Part shown: piece by piece, positions 45,904 to 53,471 of the stretch
Layout: each line of letters begins with the position of its first letter
How positions within the stretch are numbered: the stretch's first letter is position 1
From: Anaerobaca lacustris
GTDB taxonomy: Bacteria > Planctomycetota > Phycisphaerae > Sedimentisphaerales > Anaerobacaceae
Reading direction: 5' to 3'
DNA length: 64,000 nucleotides
Assembly (NCBI RefSeq): GCF_030012215.1
Contig: NZ_JASCXX010000016.1
Coordinates: forward strand, 1-64,000
Position numbers and translations under genes: made by a program
Notes under the pieces: model-generated
Databases searched by the model: none
Seen by the model: only the letters and a program-made list of their open reading frames with translations
Told to the model about the DNA's origin: nothing

Positions 45904-47225
45904 GTGTTCTGCAGTTCCTCATCGCGCCGTTCCATCCGTTCGAGCATCTCAGGCACGAGCGTGATGCGCTGGTCCGCGTCCGAAATCAGTTGGGCGATTC
46001 CCGTGACCCTGCACTCCTCCGCATCGTCGAGCTTGAGCTGGAGGCTGCATCGCTCACACTTGCGGTCGCAGAAGATCGGCTCGTACGAGTCGGGCTCCTT
46101 GTACGTGGTGATGACCCCTTCGAAATTGCGCAGGATGACCTTGTTGGTAGACCAGGAGATCAGGTAGTTCGGCATCACGGGGATCTTGCCTCCGCCGCCC
46201 GGCGCATCGATGACGTAGGTCGGCACCGCGAAGCCGGTGGTGTGGCCGATCAGGCTCTCGATGATCTCGATCCCCTTGCCGACCGGCGTGCGGAAATGCG
46301 AGAGTCCTTCCGACAGATCGCATTGATAGAGGTAATAGGGTCGAACGCGATTCTGCACCAGCTTGTGCACCAGGCGCTTCATGATGCGCGGGCAGTCGTT
46401 GACGCCGGCCAGGAGCACCGTCTGGTTGCCCAACGGGATGCCCGCGTCGGCCATCCGGGCGAGTGCCGTCCGGGCGGAGGTCGTGACCTCTCGCGGATGA
46501 TTGAAGTGCGTGTTGACCCAGATTGGATGATGCTTTCGCAGCACGGCCACGAGATCGTCGGTGATGCGATAGGGCAGCACCACCGGCGTGCGCGTGCCGA
46601 TCCGAATCAGCTCGACGTGGGGGATCTGCCGCAATTCCGTGAGGATCCAGTCGAGATAGTTGTCCGACAGCATGAATGGATCGCCGCCGGACAGAAGTAC
46701 GTCGCGAACCTGCGGATGGCTCCGGATGTACTCGATTCCTTCGAGAACCGTCGCTTTGTCGGGAATCGAATCGATGTCGCCGACCTTGCGCTTGCGCGTG
46801 CAATGCCGGCAATACATCGCGCACACGTTGCTGATATGGAACAGCACCCGGTCCGGATATCGATGCGTGATCTGCGGCGCGGGACTGTCGATGTCCTCGG
46901 CCAGCGGATCCGCCATGTCCCACGGATACGTCACCAGTTCCGACGGCGATGGAAACGCCTGCCGGAAGACCGGATCGTTCCGACAATCGTCGGGATCGAC
47001 CAGCGACAGGTAATAGGGTGTGATCGACATCGGAAAATGCGCGATGGTCTTCTCCAACTCGCGCTTCTCCGCCTCCGTGAACGCGATACCCGTTAGCTGC
47101 TGGAAGTCCTCCAGGCTCCGGACGGTATGACGGTGTTGCCAGTGCCAATCGTGCCACCGGCTCAGTGCATTGGGTCCGCCGATTCGCTCGGCAATCTCTT
47201 TCTGGCGTGGGCTTGGAATAGGCAT
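45900..47225 (-). CDS. ablA: Lysine 2,3-aminomutase
   Basis: 441 residues. A radical-SAM, PLP-dependent enzyme that converts L-lysine to L-beta-lysine. The radical-SAM cluster is CAMYCRHC (CxxxCxxC), followed by [13 protein letters not shown]; the PLP lysine sits in [26 protein letters not shown] is conserved; and a C-terminal zinc-binding set reads [11 protein letters not shown] 47225 was chosen, since the family N-terminus begins near it. It is first in ablA-symporter-ablB. Iron-sulfur radical chemistry suggests anaerobic or microaerobic life. Confidence 0.94.
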   Translation of the reverse strand: MPIPSPRQKEIAERIGGPNALSRWHDWHWQHRHTVRSLEDFQQLTGIAFTEAEKRELEKTIAHFPMSITPYYLSLVDPDDCRNDPVFRQAFPSPSELVTYPWDMADPLAEDIDSPAPQITHRYPDRVLFHISNVCAMYCRHCTRKRKVGDIDSIPDKATVLEGIEYIRSHPQVRDVLLSGGDPFMLSDNYLDWILTELRQIPHVELIRIGTRTPVVLPYRITDDLVAVLRKHHPIWVNTHFNHPREVTTSARTALARMADAGIPLGNQTVLLAGVNDCPRIMKRLVHKLVQNRVRPYYLYQCDLSEGLSHFRTPVGKGIEIIESLIGHTTGFAVPTYVIDAPGGGGKIPVMPNYLISWSTNKVILRNFEGVITTYKEPDSYEPIFCDRKCERCSLQLKLDDAEECRVTGIAQLISDADQRITLVPEMLERMERRDEELQNT

Positions 47226-47531
47226 CTCTATGGTATTCCTTTCATAGAAAGACGGTGCGCAGACGCCCGATGGCGCCCGGTGGGATTCCGTCAAGGGGTT
47301 ATGGCTCAGTATTCTGCGTTCGGAGCCGGCTTGGCGTGGCGCCGAGTCTCCCGAAGAAATCGGGGATCGTCCGGCGTGCGGAGGGGGTTTCGACCCCGAC
47401 AGACGCCAAGCGCAACAGGAAAAAAGAACCGACGTACAGTCGCCCGTTCCGATGAGATTCGAGGTTCAAGCAAGTCATGCCAAATCGATTGTACCGCACT
47501 CTTCCCTGAGGTCAAGGATTGTTCCGAAATA

Positions 47532-47560
47532 TTGACAGACCCGCCATTGTGCCCCATAAT
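47532..47560 (+). promoter_or_regulatory. Strong sigma-70-type promoter of the homocysteine operon
   Basis: Perfect TTGACA (47532-47537), 17-bp spacer, CATAAT (47555-47560; five of six). The transcript would begin near 47567. Confidence 0.8.
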
Positions 47561-47566
47561 CAAGGG

Positions 47567-47685
47567 TTTCCGGCCGAATGCCACGGGCGCGGGGGCCGCA
47601 AGCACCTTTGTGCCGGTCCGACGCTGCACTTCGACCAAAGAACGGCGTCCAAAAAAGGGGGAGCGTCTTAGGATCAGGACAAGCA
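47567..47685 (+). promoter_or_regulatory. Structured 5' leader of the homocysteine operon
   Basis: About 119 nt. GACGCT (47621-47626) can pair with AGCGTC near 47662-47667, close to the start codon, or alternatively GACGC can pair with GCGTC near 47645-47649, followed by a short A run. A GCAC-CTTT-GTGC type hairpin lies just before. The two pairings are mutually exclusive, as in an attenuator or riboswitch, but no known S-adenosylmethionine or homocysteine aptamer was recognised. Confidence 0.35.
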
Positions 47686-48876
47686 ATGAAGACCTATGAA
47701 CAGATCAACAAGCGGATCGAGTCGGGCAAGGCGGTCGTGCTGACGGCCGACGAGATCATGGACTATGTGGACAAGAAGGGCCCAAAAGCGGCCGCAGAGG
47801 AAGTGGACGTCGTGACGACCGCGACGTTCGGCCCGATGTGCTCGTCGGGCTGCTTTTTGAACTTCGGGCATTCGGCGCCGAAGATTCGCATGTCCGAGGC
47901 GTGGATCGAGGACGTGCTGGTCTACACGGGCATCGCCGCCGTCGATGTCTATCTCGGCGCGACGCAACTGCGTCACGGCGATCCGGCGAACATGTACCCG
48001 CCGGGCGAGTTCCGCTACGGCGGCGGCCATGTGATCGAGGACCTCGTCGCGGGCAAGACGCTGCAGTTGTTCGCCCTGTCCTACGGGACCGACGATTACC
48101 CGCGTCGCGAGATTCGCACGTATTTTACGATCGACGACCTCAATCAGGCCATCATGGTCAACCCGCGCAACTGCTATCAGAACTACAACGTCGCGATCAA
48201 CGACTCGGACCGGACGATCTACACGTACATGGGGACACTGGAGCCGGATCGCAAGAACGCGACCTATTGCTCGGCCGGGCAGTTGTCGCCACTGCTGAAC
48301 GATCCTTATTATGAGACGATCGGCGTCGGGACCAGGGTCTGGCTGGCCGGGGCGCAGGGGCACGTCTACGCCGAAGGCACGCAGCACGCCGGAGCGTGCG
48401 AGCGGACGCCCGACGGCGTGCCGACCGAAGGGGCCGGAACGCTGGCGCTGACGGGCGACATGAAGCGGATGAAGCCGCCGTTCGTGCGCGGGGCGAGCCT
48501 TCGCGGCTATGGAATCTCGCTGGCCCTGGGCGTTGGACTCCCCATCCCCATTCTGAACGAACAGATTCTCAAGCGAACGTGCGTGCGCGACCGCGATATC
48601 CTCGCGCCGGTGATCGACTACAGCAGCGACTACCCGCAGAAGACGGGCAAGGTGATCGCCAAGGTCAGCTACGAGCAGTTGCGCCACGGCGAGATCGAGA
48701 TCGACGGAAAGACCATCGCCGTCGGGTCGCTGTCGTCGTACTACAAGGCCCTCGAGATCGCCCACCTGCTCGCCGACGAGGTTCGCAAGGGCGATTTCCT
48801 GCTGGCCGAGCCGATCGCGAGGCTACCGCAGGACGGCGCGATGAAGCCTCTTGTGATACGGGAGAAGGCATCATGA
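47686..48876 (+). CDS. Homocysteine biosynthesis protein (DUF39, HcyBio; COG1900)
   Basis: 396 residues. The family signature is plain: TYEQINKRIESGKAVVLTADE, VVTTATFGPMCSSGCFLNFGH with its conserved Cys pair, IAAVDVYLGATQLRHGDPAN, FRYGGGHVIEDLVAGK. In Methanosarcina acetivorans and some sulfate reducers this protein, with the NIL-ferredoxin partner, is needed to make homocysteine from aspartate semialdehyde and sulfide without O-acylhomoserine. ATG 47686 was chosen after an AGGA-type site; the frame is open to 47578. Its stop overlaps the NIL-ferredoxin start by 4 bp, so the two are surely co-translated. Confidence 0.93.
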   Translation: MKTYEQINKRIESGKAVVLTADEIMDYVDKKGPKAAAEEVDVVTTATFGPMCSSGCFLNFGHSAPKIRMSEAWIEDVLVYTGIAAVDVYLGATQLRHGDPANMYPPGEFRYGGGHVIEDLVAGKTLQLFALSYGTDDYPRREIRTYFTIDDLNQAIMVNPRNCYQNYNVAINDSDRTIYTYMGTLEPDRKNATYCSAGQLSPLLNDPYYETIGVGTRVWLAGAQGHVYAEGTQHAGACERTPDGVPTEGAGTLALTGDMKRMKPPFVRGASLRGYGISLALGVGLPIPILNEQILKRTCVRDRDILAPVIDYSSDYPQKTGKVIAKVSYEQLRHGEIEIDGKTIAVGSLSSYYKALEIAHLLADEVRKGDFLLAEPIARLPQDGAMKPLVIREKAS

Positions 48877-49292
48877 GCCAGACCGTGACCCACAAACTGA
48901 TGCTTTACTTTCCCAAGTGCGAATGTGAGAAGCCGATCATTTACCACCTGGTGAAAGACTACAATCTGATCGTCAACGTCTATCGCGCCAGGGTCACGCC
49001 CGAGGAGGAAGGCTATCTCGTCCTGGACGTGACGGGCACGCCCGCCGACATCGACAAGGGCCTGGCGTTCGTTCGGACGTTCAACGTCACGATCAACCAC
49101 ACCGGCAAAGGCGTCACGCGCGATGAGGAGCGATGCACCCACTGCGGCCAGTGCGTGGCCCACTGCCCGACGAAGGCCCTGCACATGCCGAACGAAGTGA
49201 CACGGGAGGTCCTTTACAACGAGGCCGAGTGCATCGAGTGTCTCGCCTGCATTCGCGTCTGTCCGTTCGGCGCGTGTGCGTCGGCGTTTTGA
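48873..49292 (+). CDS. NIL domain / 2[4Fe-4S] ferredoxin, homocysteine pathway partner
   Basis: 139 residues. An N-terminal NIL domain (VTHKLMLYFPKCECEKPIIY, about 5-24, to FVRTFNVTI) is a small ligand-binding fold also found in methionine importers. It is followed by two ferredoxin clusters, CTHCGQCVAHCP and CIECLACIRVCP. It probably brings electrons to, or recognises an amino-acid intermediate for, the DUF39 protein that it overlaps. The fusion is the standard partner in the sulfide-based homocysteine route. Confidence 0.93.
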   Translation: MSQTVTHKLMLYFPKCECEKPIIYHLVKDYNLIVNVYRARVTPEEEGYLVLDVTGTPADIDKGLAFVRTFNVTINHTGKGVTRDEERCTHCGQCVAHCPTKALHMPNEVTREVLYNEAECIECLACIRVCPFGACASAF

Positions 49293-49300
49293 TTGAAGGC

Positions 49301-49329
49301 ATAGGTCCTATAGGTCGAATGGGACCTAT
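49301..49329 (+). repeat. ATAGGTC tandem/inverted repeat directly before a start codon
   Basis: ATAGGTC occurs at 49301-49307 and 49310-49316 (9-bp period), and its complement GACCTAT at 49323-49329. The second copy and the complement form a 7-bp stem with a 6-nt loop that ends one base before the ATG at 49331. It replaces a normal Shine-Dalgarno region and resembles the element at 6105-6160. Confidence 0.6.
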
Positions 49330-49330
49330 T

Positions 49331-50023
49331 ATGGCAAGACGAAGATATCAAACGTTCACGTATCGCGAGGCGGTCTTTCGCATCTGCTGCGAGGCATTCG
49401 ATGCGGTCACCCATGAGATCGTGCGGCAGCGTCAGATTCTCGAAGACTACATCCGTCGCCATCCGGCGTTCGGCGCTTCGTTCGAGCCGGTTGAATTGCT
49501 GCCCGAGGCGCCCGAGGTCGCCCGGCGCATGGCGCAGGCGGCCCGCGCGGTGGGTGTCGGGCCGATGGCGGCGGTTGCGGGCGCCATGGCGCAGTGGGCG
49601 GCCGAGGCAGGTCTGAAGGCCGGCGCCGCCGAGGCGATCGTGGACAATGGCGGCGATATCTACTTGCAGGCGGCCGGGCCTGTCATCGTCGGCCTGCACG
49701 CCGGGATGGGCAAGCCCGCCAATCGTCTGGCCTTCTCGCTGCAACCCGCGGATACGCCTGTGGCGATCTGTTCGTCGTCGGGCAGGATGGGCCATTCGAC
49801 GAGCCTGGGCCAGTGCGATCTGGCGACAGTCGTCGCACGGGACGCGGCCCTGGCCGATGCGGCGGCGACCCTGGCGGCCAACCTCGTCCGGACGGTCGAG
49901 GACGTGGACGCCGCTCTCGAACACATCGTGGCCATCGACGGAATCGACGGGCTGGTCGTCGTCAAGGACGACCGCGTCGGCCTGGCCGGCCACCTTGCGT
50001 TGCTGGTCAGACTCCCTTCGTGA
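49331..50023 (+). CDS. UPF0280 family protein (COG2122), homocysteine pathway
   Basis: 230 residues. Family landmarks include AARAVGVGPMAAVAGAMAQWA, EAIVDNGGDIYLQ and AICSSSGRMGHSTSLGQCD, showing distant relation to ApbE flavin transferases. COG2122 has been genetically linked with COG1900 and the NIL-ferredoxin in sulfide-dependent homocysteine synthesis. It follows these two genes by 38 bp here, which supports the same role. ATG 49331 was chosen because ARRRYQTFTYREAVFRICCE is the natural N-terminus; no ribosome site is evident, as the upstream bases are a repeat. Confidence 0.9.
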   Translation: MARRRYQTFTYREAVFRICCEAFDAVTHEIVRQRQILEDYIRRHPAFGASFEPVELLPEAPEVARRMAQAARAVGVGPMAAVAGAMAQWAAEAGLKAGAAEAIVDNGGDIYLQAAGPVIVGLHAGMGKPANRLAFSLQPADTPVAICSSSGRMGHSTSLGQCDLATVVARDAALADAAATLAANLVRTVEDVDAALEHIVAIDGIDGLVVVKDDRVGLAGHLALLVRLPS

Positions 50024-50158
50024 GGTTCGGCCCGCTTGCCGCAGAGTGGAGGGTGACGAGGGACGTTGCGGCTGGTATGCTACGGGCGAACCAATCGGAC
50101 CGGCGAGCGCCGGTGGAATCGTTTTGCGGATGGGTATCTCAGTCGAGGGAAGAATACG

Positions 50159-52258
50159 ATGGATACGAACGCACGCAGGATCGTCTTGCCCCTGATCGGA
50201 TTGTTTGCACTGCTCGTGGTCTCGGCGAACAGCCAGGCGGCGATCACCACCGGCTCGCTGTTCGAGGAGATGGTCGATATGGCGGGCCTGGCGAGGTTTC
50301 CGGAGCCGGCGTACCGCACGGTGCAGTTCTCTTCGACGGACCGGCGCAGCAACCTGCCGGGCGGGCCGGACTGGTTCGCCAATTCCGACGGCTTCGGCGG
50401 CGAACCGATTCCCAATTTCGAGAAGGTGCTGCGCGAGCCCGACGCCGACGGGATCGGCGAGTATCTGATCGCCGACGTGGCTGGGCCCGGCGCGGTCGTG
50501 CGGTTGTGGACGGCCGCGATCGAAGGGCAGGTGCGGGTGGTCCTCGACGACGCCGAGACGCCGATCTATGAGGGCGGTGCCGACGCGTTCTTCCGTCGTC
50601 CGTACGAAAGCTTCGAGCCATTCAAGGGAATCGACGCCGAGACGTTCGGGCGGACCGTGTATCAGCGCGACGCCTCGTACGCGCCGATCCCGTTCGCCAA
50701 GCGGCTTCGCGTCGTGTGGACGGGCAACGTCAAGCGGATTCATTTCTACGAGCTTCAGGTGCGACTCTACGACAAGGACGCGTCCGTCGTGTCGTTCCGG
50801 CCCGAGGACATTCGCACGTATCGCGAGACAATCGAGCATGTAATCAGGACGCTTGCCGATCCGGACAAGCAGATGAAGCCGGATTCCGGCGCCAAGTCGT
50901 TCGAGGTCGGTCTGTCCGCGTCGGAGACCGTGACGGTGGCCGAGTTTGAAGGATCGCACGCTGTCGAGCAACTGACAATTCGGTTGACCGCGTCCGACAT
51001 GGACAAAGCCTTGAGGCAGACAGTCCTTCAGGTGACTTTCGACGGGTATCCCTGGCCACAGGTGCAGTCTCCCGTGGGTGATTTCTTCGGCGCAGCGCCC
51101 GGCATCAATCCGTACCAGTCGCTGCCGTTCACCGTGCAGCCGGACGGGACGATGGTCTGCCGGTTCGTGATGCCCTTCGAGCGTTCGTGCAAGGTCGAGC
51201 TGGTCAACGAGGGCGGTCAGCGCGTCGAAGCGACGGGCGCCGTGGCCGCCACGCCGTGGACCTGGGACGTGCGATCGATGCACTTTCGCGCGCGCTGGCG
51301 CGTCGATCACGATCTGATCGCGTCGAACCGCGACGTGCAGGACCTGCCGTTTCTGCTGGCGCAGGGCAAGGGCGTCTACGTGGGAACCACGGCGTACCTG
51401 CTGAACCCGAACCAGGTGCCGACGCCCTATGGCAACTGGTGGGGCGAGGGCGACGAGAAGATCTTCGTGGACAACGAGCCGATGCCGTCGATCTTCGGGA
51501 CCGGCTCCGAGGACTACTTCAACTACTCGTGGTCGTCGCCGGACATCTTCCTCTACCCCTACTGCGGCCAGCCCCGCAACGACGGCCCGGGCAATCGAGG
51601 CTTCGTCACGAACTATCGCTGGCACATCCTCGACCCGATCCCATTCCATCAAAACCTGCGATTCTACATGGAGCTGTACAGCCACGAGCGGACGCCGGGC
51701 GTTTCGTATGCCCGCATCGGATACCACTACGCCCGTCCGGGCCTGACCGACGACCATCTGGCCATCACCCCGGCGGACCTGCGAGCGCCCGAGCTGCCTG
51801 TGGGCTGGAACCCGGCGGCGCGGATGGGGGCGGCCAACTCGGTGTTCCACACAAGCGAGGACTGCCTCACCGACAGGCAGAACACGCGTCTGGACGACGG
51901 CGCGCTGTGGGCCGGCGGCAAGCTGCTCGTCTGGACACCGAGGAACGCCGGCGAGCGCAAGAGCTTCAAGCTCACCATCGATACCGATGGCAGGAAGCAG
52001 ATCAACGTGGCCTTCGCCATGACGCCGCGATCGGGCAAGGTGGCGTTCTATCTCGACGGCGAGCCGCTGCCATTGGCGAATCGGTCAGAGGAAGTCGATC
52101 TCTACCGGCCGTATCGCACGCTGCTGCGCCGTGTGGCGCTGCGGCCGGGCGAGCTGACGGCGGGCGAGCACACGCTGACGCTCGAATGGACCGACACCAC
52201 CGGCCGCGTCGCCGAGCCGGAAGTGGGCATCGACTTCTTCTGGGTGCAGCGGCAATAG
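50159..52258 (+). CDS. GH172 (DUF2961) family secreted glycoside hydrolase
   Basis: 699 residues. A signal peptide (RIVLPLIGLFALLVVSANSQAA, residues about 6-27) is followed by the DUF2961 beta-jelly-roll core: RRSNLPGGPDWFANSDGFGG, GPGAVVRLWTA, and the hallmark WGEGDEKIFVDNEPMPSIFG with TGSEDYFNYSW. Family GH172 includes alpha-D-fructofuranosidase/difructose-anhydride and arabinofuranosidase activities. The C-terminal 130 residues look like an extra beta domain (KVAFYLDGEPLPLANR). GAGGGA lies 8 nt upstream of ATG 50159. It is followed closely by patB; that proximity may be incidental. Confidence 0.9.
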   Translation: MDTNARRIVLPLIGLFALLVVSANSQAAITTGSLFEEMVDMAGLARFPEPAYRTVQFSSTDRRSNLPGGPDWFANSDGFGGEPIPNFEKVLREPDADGIGEYLIADVAGPGAVVRLWTAAIEGQVRVVLDDAETPIYEGGADAFFRRPYESFEPFKGIDAETFGRTVYQRDASYAPIPFAKRLRVVWTGNVKRIHFYELQVRLYDKDASVVSFRPEDIRTYRETIEHVIRTLADPDKQMKPDSGAKSFEVGLSASETVTVAEFEGSHAVEQLTIRLTASDMDKALRQTVLQVTFDGYPWPQVQSPVGDFFGAAPGINPYQSLPFTVQPDGTMVCRFVMPFERSCKVELVNEGGQRVEATGAVAATPWTWDVRSMHFRARWRVDHDLIASNRDVQDLPFLLAQGKGVYVGTTAYLLNPNQVPTPYGNWWGEGDEKIFVDNEPMPSIFGTGSEDYFNYSWSSPDIFLYPYCGQPRNDGPGNRGFVTNYRWHILDPIPFHQNLRFYMELYSHERTPGVSYARIGYHYARPGLTDDHLAITPADLRAPELPVGWNPAARMGAANSVFHTSEDCLTDRQNTRLDDGALWAGGKLLVWTPRNAGERKSFKLTIDTDGRKQINVAFAMTPRSGKVAFYLDGEPLPLANRSEEVDLYRPYRTLLRRVALRPGELTAGEHTLTLEWTDTTGRVAEPEVGIDFFWVQRQ

Positions 52259-52296
52259 CGCAACCTTCTGACAAGAGAAAGGCAAGACCGATCGAT

Positions 52297-53445
52297 ATGA
52301 GCTTCGATTTCGACACCGTGCCGGACCGCCGGGGCACGGATAGCCTCAAATGGCATCGCTACCACGGCCGGGACATCCTGCCGATGTGGGTAGCCGATAC
52401 GGATTTTCAGGCCCCGCCGTGCGTGCTCGAGGCGCTGCACGCGCGCGTCGAGCATGGGGTGTTCGGATACGCCGTGGCGCCGAAGGAGCTGGTGGAGGTG
52501 CTCGTCGCCCGGATGGCGCGGATGTATCAATGGAAGATCGAGCCGGAGTGGATCGTGTGGCTGCCCGGACTGGTGCCGGCGCTGAACCTGGCGTGTCGGG
52601 CCTTCGGCGACGACGGCGACGAGGTGCTGACCTTCACGCCGGCCTACCCGCCGTTTCTCGCGGCCGCGCCGCTGTCGCGCAGGCAGATGAAGGTCGTCCC
52701 GTTGCGGCGGGAGGGCAAGCGGTGGACGTTCGATCTCGAACGATTCGAGAGCGAATTGTCCGCACGGTCCAGGGTGCTGCTGCTGTGCAGCCCGCACAAC
52801 CCGGTCGGCCGGCGGTACGAGCCGGACGAGTTGCGGGCTGTCGCTGAGATTAGCCTGAAGCACAACGTCGTCATCTGCTCCGATGAGATCCACTGTGACC
52901 TTGTCCTCGACGGCGGCCGGCACACTCCGACCGCTACGCTTGGCGAGGAGATCGCGGCCAACACGATTACCCTGATGGCGCCGAGCAAGACGTTCAATGT
53001 TCCGGGGCTCAACTGCGCCTTCGCGATCATCCCCAACGTGGCCGTTCGGAGACCCTTCAAGAAGGCCCGCGAGGGGATCGTCCCCGGCACCAACGCCCTG
53101 GGCTACGCGGCTTGTCTGGCCGCCTACCGCGACGGCGAACCGTGGCGGGCGGCGCTGATCGAGTACTTGCGCCGTAACAGCCGTCTCGTGTATGAGACAA
53201 TCAACAATGAGATTCCCGGGCTGTCGATGGACGAAGTCCAGGCGACGTATCTGGCGTGGATCGATACGAGGCAATTGGGTCTGGCCGAGCCGGGCAGGTT
53301 CTTCGAGCAGGCCGGCGTGGGGCTGTCGGACGGCGAGGATTTCCTGGGCTCGGGCTTTGTGAGACTGAACTTCGGATGTCCCCAGAAGACGCTGCGCGAA
53401 GGCCTCGACCGCATGAAACGCGCTGTCGATAAGCGGATGCACTGA
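52297..53445 (+). CDS. PatB/MalY-type PLP-dependent aminotransferase (putative C-S lyase)
   Basis: 382 residues, fold type I. WHRYHGRDILPMWVADTDFQ is the MalY/PatB N-terminal signature (k-x-x-l-PMWVADMDF). Other landmarks are SPHNPVGRRYEPDEL, SDEIHCDLVLDG, and the PLP lysine in LMAPSKTFNVPGLNC. These enzymes split cystathionine or cysteine into homocysteine or pyruvate plus sulfide and ammonia. Since a sulfide-using homocysteine operon lies 2 kb upstream, a sulfur-supply or cystathionine role is attractive, though the gene is physically paired with the GH172 gene (38-bp gap). Confidence 0.9.
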   Translation: MSFDFDTVPDRRGTDSLKWHRYHGRDILPMWVADTDFQAPPCVLEALHARVEHGVFGYAVAPKELVEVLVARMARMYQWKIEPEWIVWLPGLVPALNLACRAFGDDGDEVLTFTPAYPPFLAAAPLSRRQMKVVPLRREGKRWTFDLERFESELSARSRVLLLCSPHNPVGRRYEPDELRAVAEISLKHNVVICSDEIHCDLVLDGGRHTPTATLGEEIAANTITLMAPSKTFNVPGLNCAFAIIPNVAVRRPFKKAREGIVPGTNALGYAACLAAYRDGEPWRAALIEYLRRNSRLVYETINNEIPGLSMDEVQATYLAWIDTRQLGLAEPGRFFEQAGVGLSDGEDFLGSGFVRLNFGCPQKTLREGLDRMKRAVDKRMH

Positions 53446-53471
53446 CGTGACTGATTTCGGAGGTTCCATCT

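Larger units (their letters stand above)
47226..47685 (+). other. Divergent intergenic region between ablA and the homocysteine operon
   Basis: No gene is supported. On the plus strand it holds the promoter at 47532-47560 and a leader of about 119 nt. No convincing minus-strand promoter for ablA was found by eye. Confidence 0.5.

Noticed and set aside
47567-47685. SAM-I or SAM-II riboswitch
   Set aside because: Conserved core segments of these aptamers are absent; only generic alternative pairing is seen.
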